Assembly (NCBI GenBank): GCA_964017155.1
Contig: OZ024857.1
Span: 591,201-655,200, forward strand
Reading direction: 5' to 3'
Length of the DNA: 64,000 nucleotides
DNA from: Oasisia sp. SBJ-2009
Lineage: Eukaryota; Annelida; Polychaeta; Sabellida; Siboglinidae
How positions within the stretch are numbered: position 1 is the stretch's first letter; every line of letters starts with the position of its first letter. This document shows, one piece after another, positions 61,401 through 64,000 of the stretch. The position numbers and the translations under genes are program-made. The notes beneath the pieces were generated by a model. The model did no database searches. It was not told where the DNA came from and worked only from the letters and a program-made list of their open reading frames with translations.

Positions 61401-64000
61401 GTGAGACTGGTCGTACCTGTGAGTGAGACTAGTTGTACCTGTGAGTGAGACTGGTCTTACATGTGAGTGAGACTGGTTGTACATGTGAGTGAGAATCGTC
61501 GTACCTGTGAATGAGATTGGTCGTACCTGAGAGTGAGACTGATCGTACCTGAGAGTGAGACTGGTCGTACCTGTAAATGAGACTGGTCGTACGTGTGAGG
61601 GAGTTATGGTCGTACCTGAGAGTGAGAATGGTCGTACCTGTGACTGAGACTGGGCGTACCTGAGAGTGAGACTGGTCGTACCTGTGAGTGAGACTGGTCG
61701 TACATGTGAGTGAGGCTGGTTGTACCTGTGACTGAGACTGGTCGTACCTGTGACTGAGATTGGTCGTACCTGTGAGTGAGACTGGTCGTACCTGTGAGTG
61801 AGACTGGTCGTACATATGAGTGAGTTTGGTCGTACCTGTGAGTGAGACTGGTCGTACATGTGAGTGAGACTGATCGTACCTGTGAGTTAGACTGGTCGTA
61901 CCTGTGAGTGAGACTGGTCCTACCTGTGAATGAGACTGATCCTACCTGTGAGTGAGACTGGTCGAACATGTGAGTGAGACTGGTCGTACCTGTGAGTGAG
62001 ACTGGTTGTACCTGTGAGTGAGACTGGTTGCAGCTGTGAATGAGACTGGTCGTACTTGAGAGTGAGACTGGTCGTACCTGTGATTGAGACTGGTCGAACC
62101 TGTGAGTGAGACTGGTCGTACTTTTGAGTGAGACTGGTCGTACCTGTGAGTGAGACTGGTCGTACATGTGAGTGATACTGGTCGTACCTGTGAGTGAGAC
62201 TGGTAGTACTTGTGAGTGAGACTGGTTGTACCTGTGAGTGAGACTGGTCGTACATGTGAGTGAGACTGGTCGTACCTGTGAGTGAGACTGGTCGTACCTG
62301 TGAGTGAGACTGGTATTACCTGTGAGTGAGACTGGTTGTACCTGTGAGTGAGACTGGTCGTACATGTGAGTGAGACTGGTTGTACATGTGAGTGAGACTG
62401 GTCGTACTTGTGAGGGAGACTGGTCGTACCTGTGAGTGAGACTGGTCGTAACTGTGAGTGAGACTGGTAGTACCTGTCAGTGAGACTGGTTGTACCTGTC
62501 AGTGAGACTGGTCGTACATGTGAGTGAGACTGGTCGTACATGTGAGTGAGAATGGTCGTACATGTGAGTGAGACTGGTCGTACCTGAGAGTGAGACTGGT
62601 TGTACCTGTGAGTGAGACTGGTCTGACATGTGAGTGAAACTGGTTGTACATGTGAGTGAGAATCGTCGTACCTGTGACTGAGATTGGTCGTACCTGTGAG
62701 TGAGACTGGTCTTACATATGAGTGTGACTGGTCGTACCTGTGAGTGAGACTGGTCGTACCTGTGAGTGAGACTTGTCGTACCTGTGAGTGAGACTGGTTG
62801 TACCTGTGAGTGAGACTGGTCGTACCTGTGAGTGAGACTGGTCGTACCTGAGAGTGGGAATGGTCGTACCTGTGAGTGAGACTGGTCGTACCTGTGAGTG
62901 AGACTGGTAGTACCTGTCAGTGAGACTGGTCGTACCTGAGAGTGAGACTGGTTGTACCTGTGAGTGAGACTGGTCGTACATATGAGTGAGACTGGTCGTA
63001 CATGTGAGTGAGAATGGTCGTACATGTGAGTGAGACTGGTCGTACATATGAGTGAGACTGGTCGTACCTGTGAGTGAGACTCATCGTACCTGTGAGTGAG
63101 ACTGGTCGTACATATGAGTGAGACTGGTCGTACATGTGAGTGAGAATGGTCGTACATGTGAGTGAGACTGGTCGTACCTGTGAGTGAGACTGGTCGTACC
63201 TGTGAGTGAGACTGGTCGTACATATGAGTGAGACTGGTCGTACCTGTGAGTGAGACTGGTCGTACATGTGAGTGAGACTGGTCGTACCTGTGAGTGAGAC
63301 TGGTCGTACATGTGAGTGAGACTGGTTGTACCTGTGAGTGAGACTGGTCGTACCTGTGAGTGAGACTGGTCGTACCTGTGAGTGAGACTGGTCGTACATG
63401 TGAGTGAGACTGGTCGTACATATGAGTGAGACTGGTCGTACCTGTGAGTGAGACTGGTCGTACATGTGAGTGAGACTGGTCGTACCTGTGAGTGAGACTG
63501 GTCGTACATGTGAGTGAGACTGGTCGTACCTGAGAGTGAGACTGGTTGTACCTGTGAGTGAGACTGGTCGTACATATGAGTGAGACTGGTCGTACCTGTG
63601 AGTGAGACTGGTCGTACATGTGAGTGAGACTGGTCGTACCTGTGAGTGAGACTGGTACTCTACCTGTGAATGAGACTGATCCTACCTGTGGGTGACACTG
63701 TTCGTACCTGTGAGTGAGACTGGTTGCAGCTGTGAGTGAGACTGGTCGTACCTGAGAGTGAGACTGGTTGTACCTGTGAGTGAGACTGGTCGTACATATG
63801 AGTGAGACTGGTCGTACATGTGAGTGAGAATGGTCGTACATGTGAGTGAGACTGGTCGTACCTGAGAGTGAGACTGGCCGTACCTGTGATTGAGACTGGT
63901 CGAACCTTTGAGTGAGACTGGTAGTGCCTGTGAGTGAGACTGGTCGTACCTGTGAGTGAGACTGGTCGTACCTGTGAGTGAGACTGGTTGTACCTGTGAG
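49441..64000. repeat. 22-bp minisatellite, ~660 copies, running off the right edge
   Basis: The consensus on the plus strand is a permutation of GTACCTGTGAGTGAGACTGG plus TC (22 bp). Point variants are common (CATG or GAGA for CTGT, GGTT for GGTC, AATGG for ACTGG), with occasional 1-4 base indels. Variant combinations are themselves repeated in blocks of roughly 0.5, 0.9, 1.1 and 3.6 kb. On the minus strand the consensus has no stop in any frame, so long frames of up to ~450 codons appear, all with the 22-residue period YDQSHSQVRPVSLTGTTSLT+HR. It probably sits in the intron upstream of exon a, because exon a has a clear acceptor and begins mid-domain. Confidence 0.96.

Noticed and set aside
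49441..64000. Long minus-strand frames (up to ~450 codons) as a silk- or mucin-like gene
   Set aside because: The consensus unit has no stop in any frame, so long frames arise by default; there is no signal peptide, no start context and no unique flanking coding sequence. I keep only the frame-neutral property as a finding.

Overview
The window looks like nuclear DNA of an invertebrate animal, probably a marine one such as a mollusc or lancelet. The evidence is a spliced gene with GT..AG introns, an RTE-type LINE, a higher-order satellite array, long CA and TA microsatellites, and a multi-exon extracellular-type gene built from fibronectin-III-like modules. Nothing bacterial is present. No species can be named from the sequence alone. 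All alignments, counts and intron phases below were done by hand.

Layout. (1) Positions 1-12089 and 15617-34366 are one array of about 61 tandem copies of a ~504-bp satellite that also runs off the left edge. Each monomer is almost a complete inverted repeat, with arms of ~160-190 bp at about 90% identity and two dyad centres ~252 bp apart. Right of the LINE the array is organised into a three-monomer higher-order repeat of 1,511 or 1,516 bp. (2) Positions 12090-15616 hold a full-length, open RTE-clade LINE on the minus strand. It has a 9-bp target-site duplication and an empty copy of the target at about 22.18 kb. (3) Positions 34367-38500 are ordinary AT-rich sequence. They contain a ~480-bp direct-repeat pair, a compact promoter with a minus-strand first exon, a possible plus-strand exon, and a possible SINE head.

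(4) Positions 38730-49003 hold the last 15 exons that I could model of a large minus-strand gene (1,206 codons, every intron phase matching). The exons encode repeated fibronectin-III-like modules, one Cys-rich segment and one DUF642/galactose-binding-like domain. The introns are crowded with simple repeats: TA, CA, GGGC and a polypurine tract. Three exon edges carry decayed tandem copies of themselves. (5) Positions 49441-64000 are a 22-bp minisatellite of roughly 660 copies that runs off the right edge. It most likely lies in the next upstream intron of the same gene. On the gene's sense strand each consensus unit is open in all three frames and carries a fused AG|GT splice-like motif.

The main novelty candidates are the dyad-symmetric satellite with its nested amplification history, the splice-signal-bearing frame-neutral minisatellite in a long intron, and the repeated tandem duplication of exon-intron junctions in one gene.
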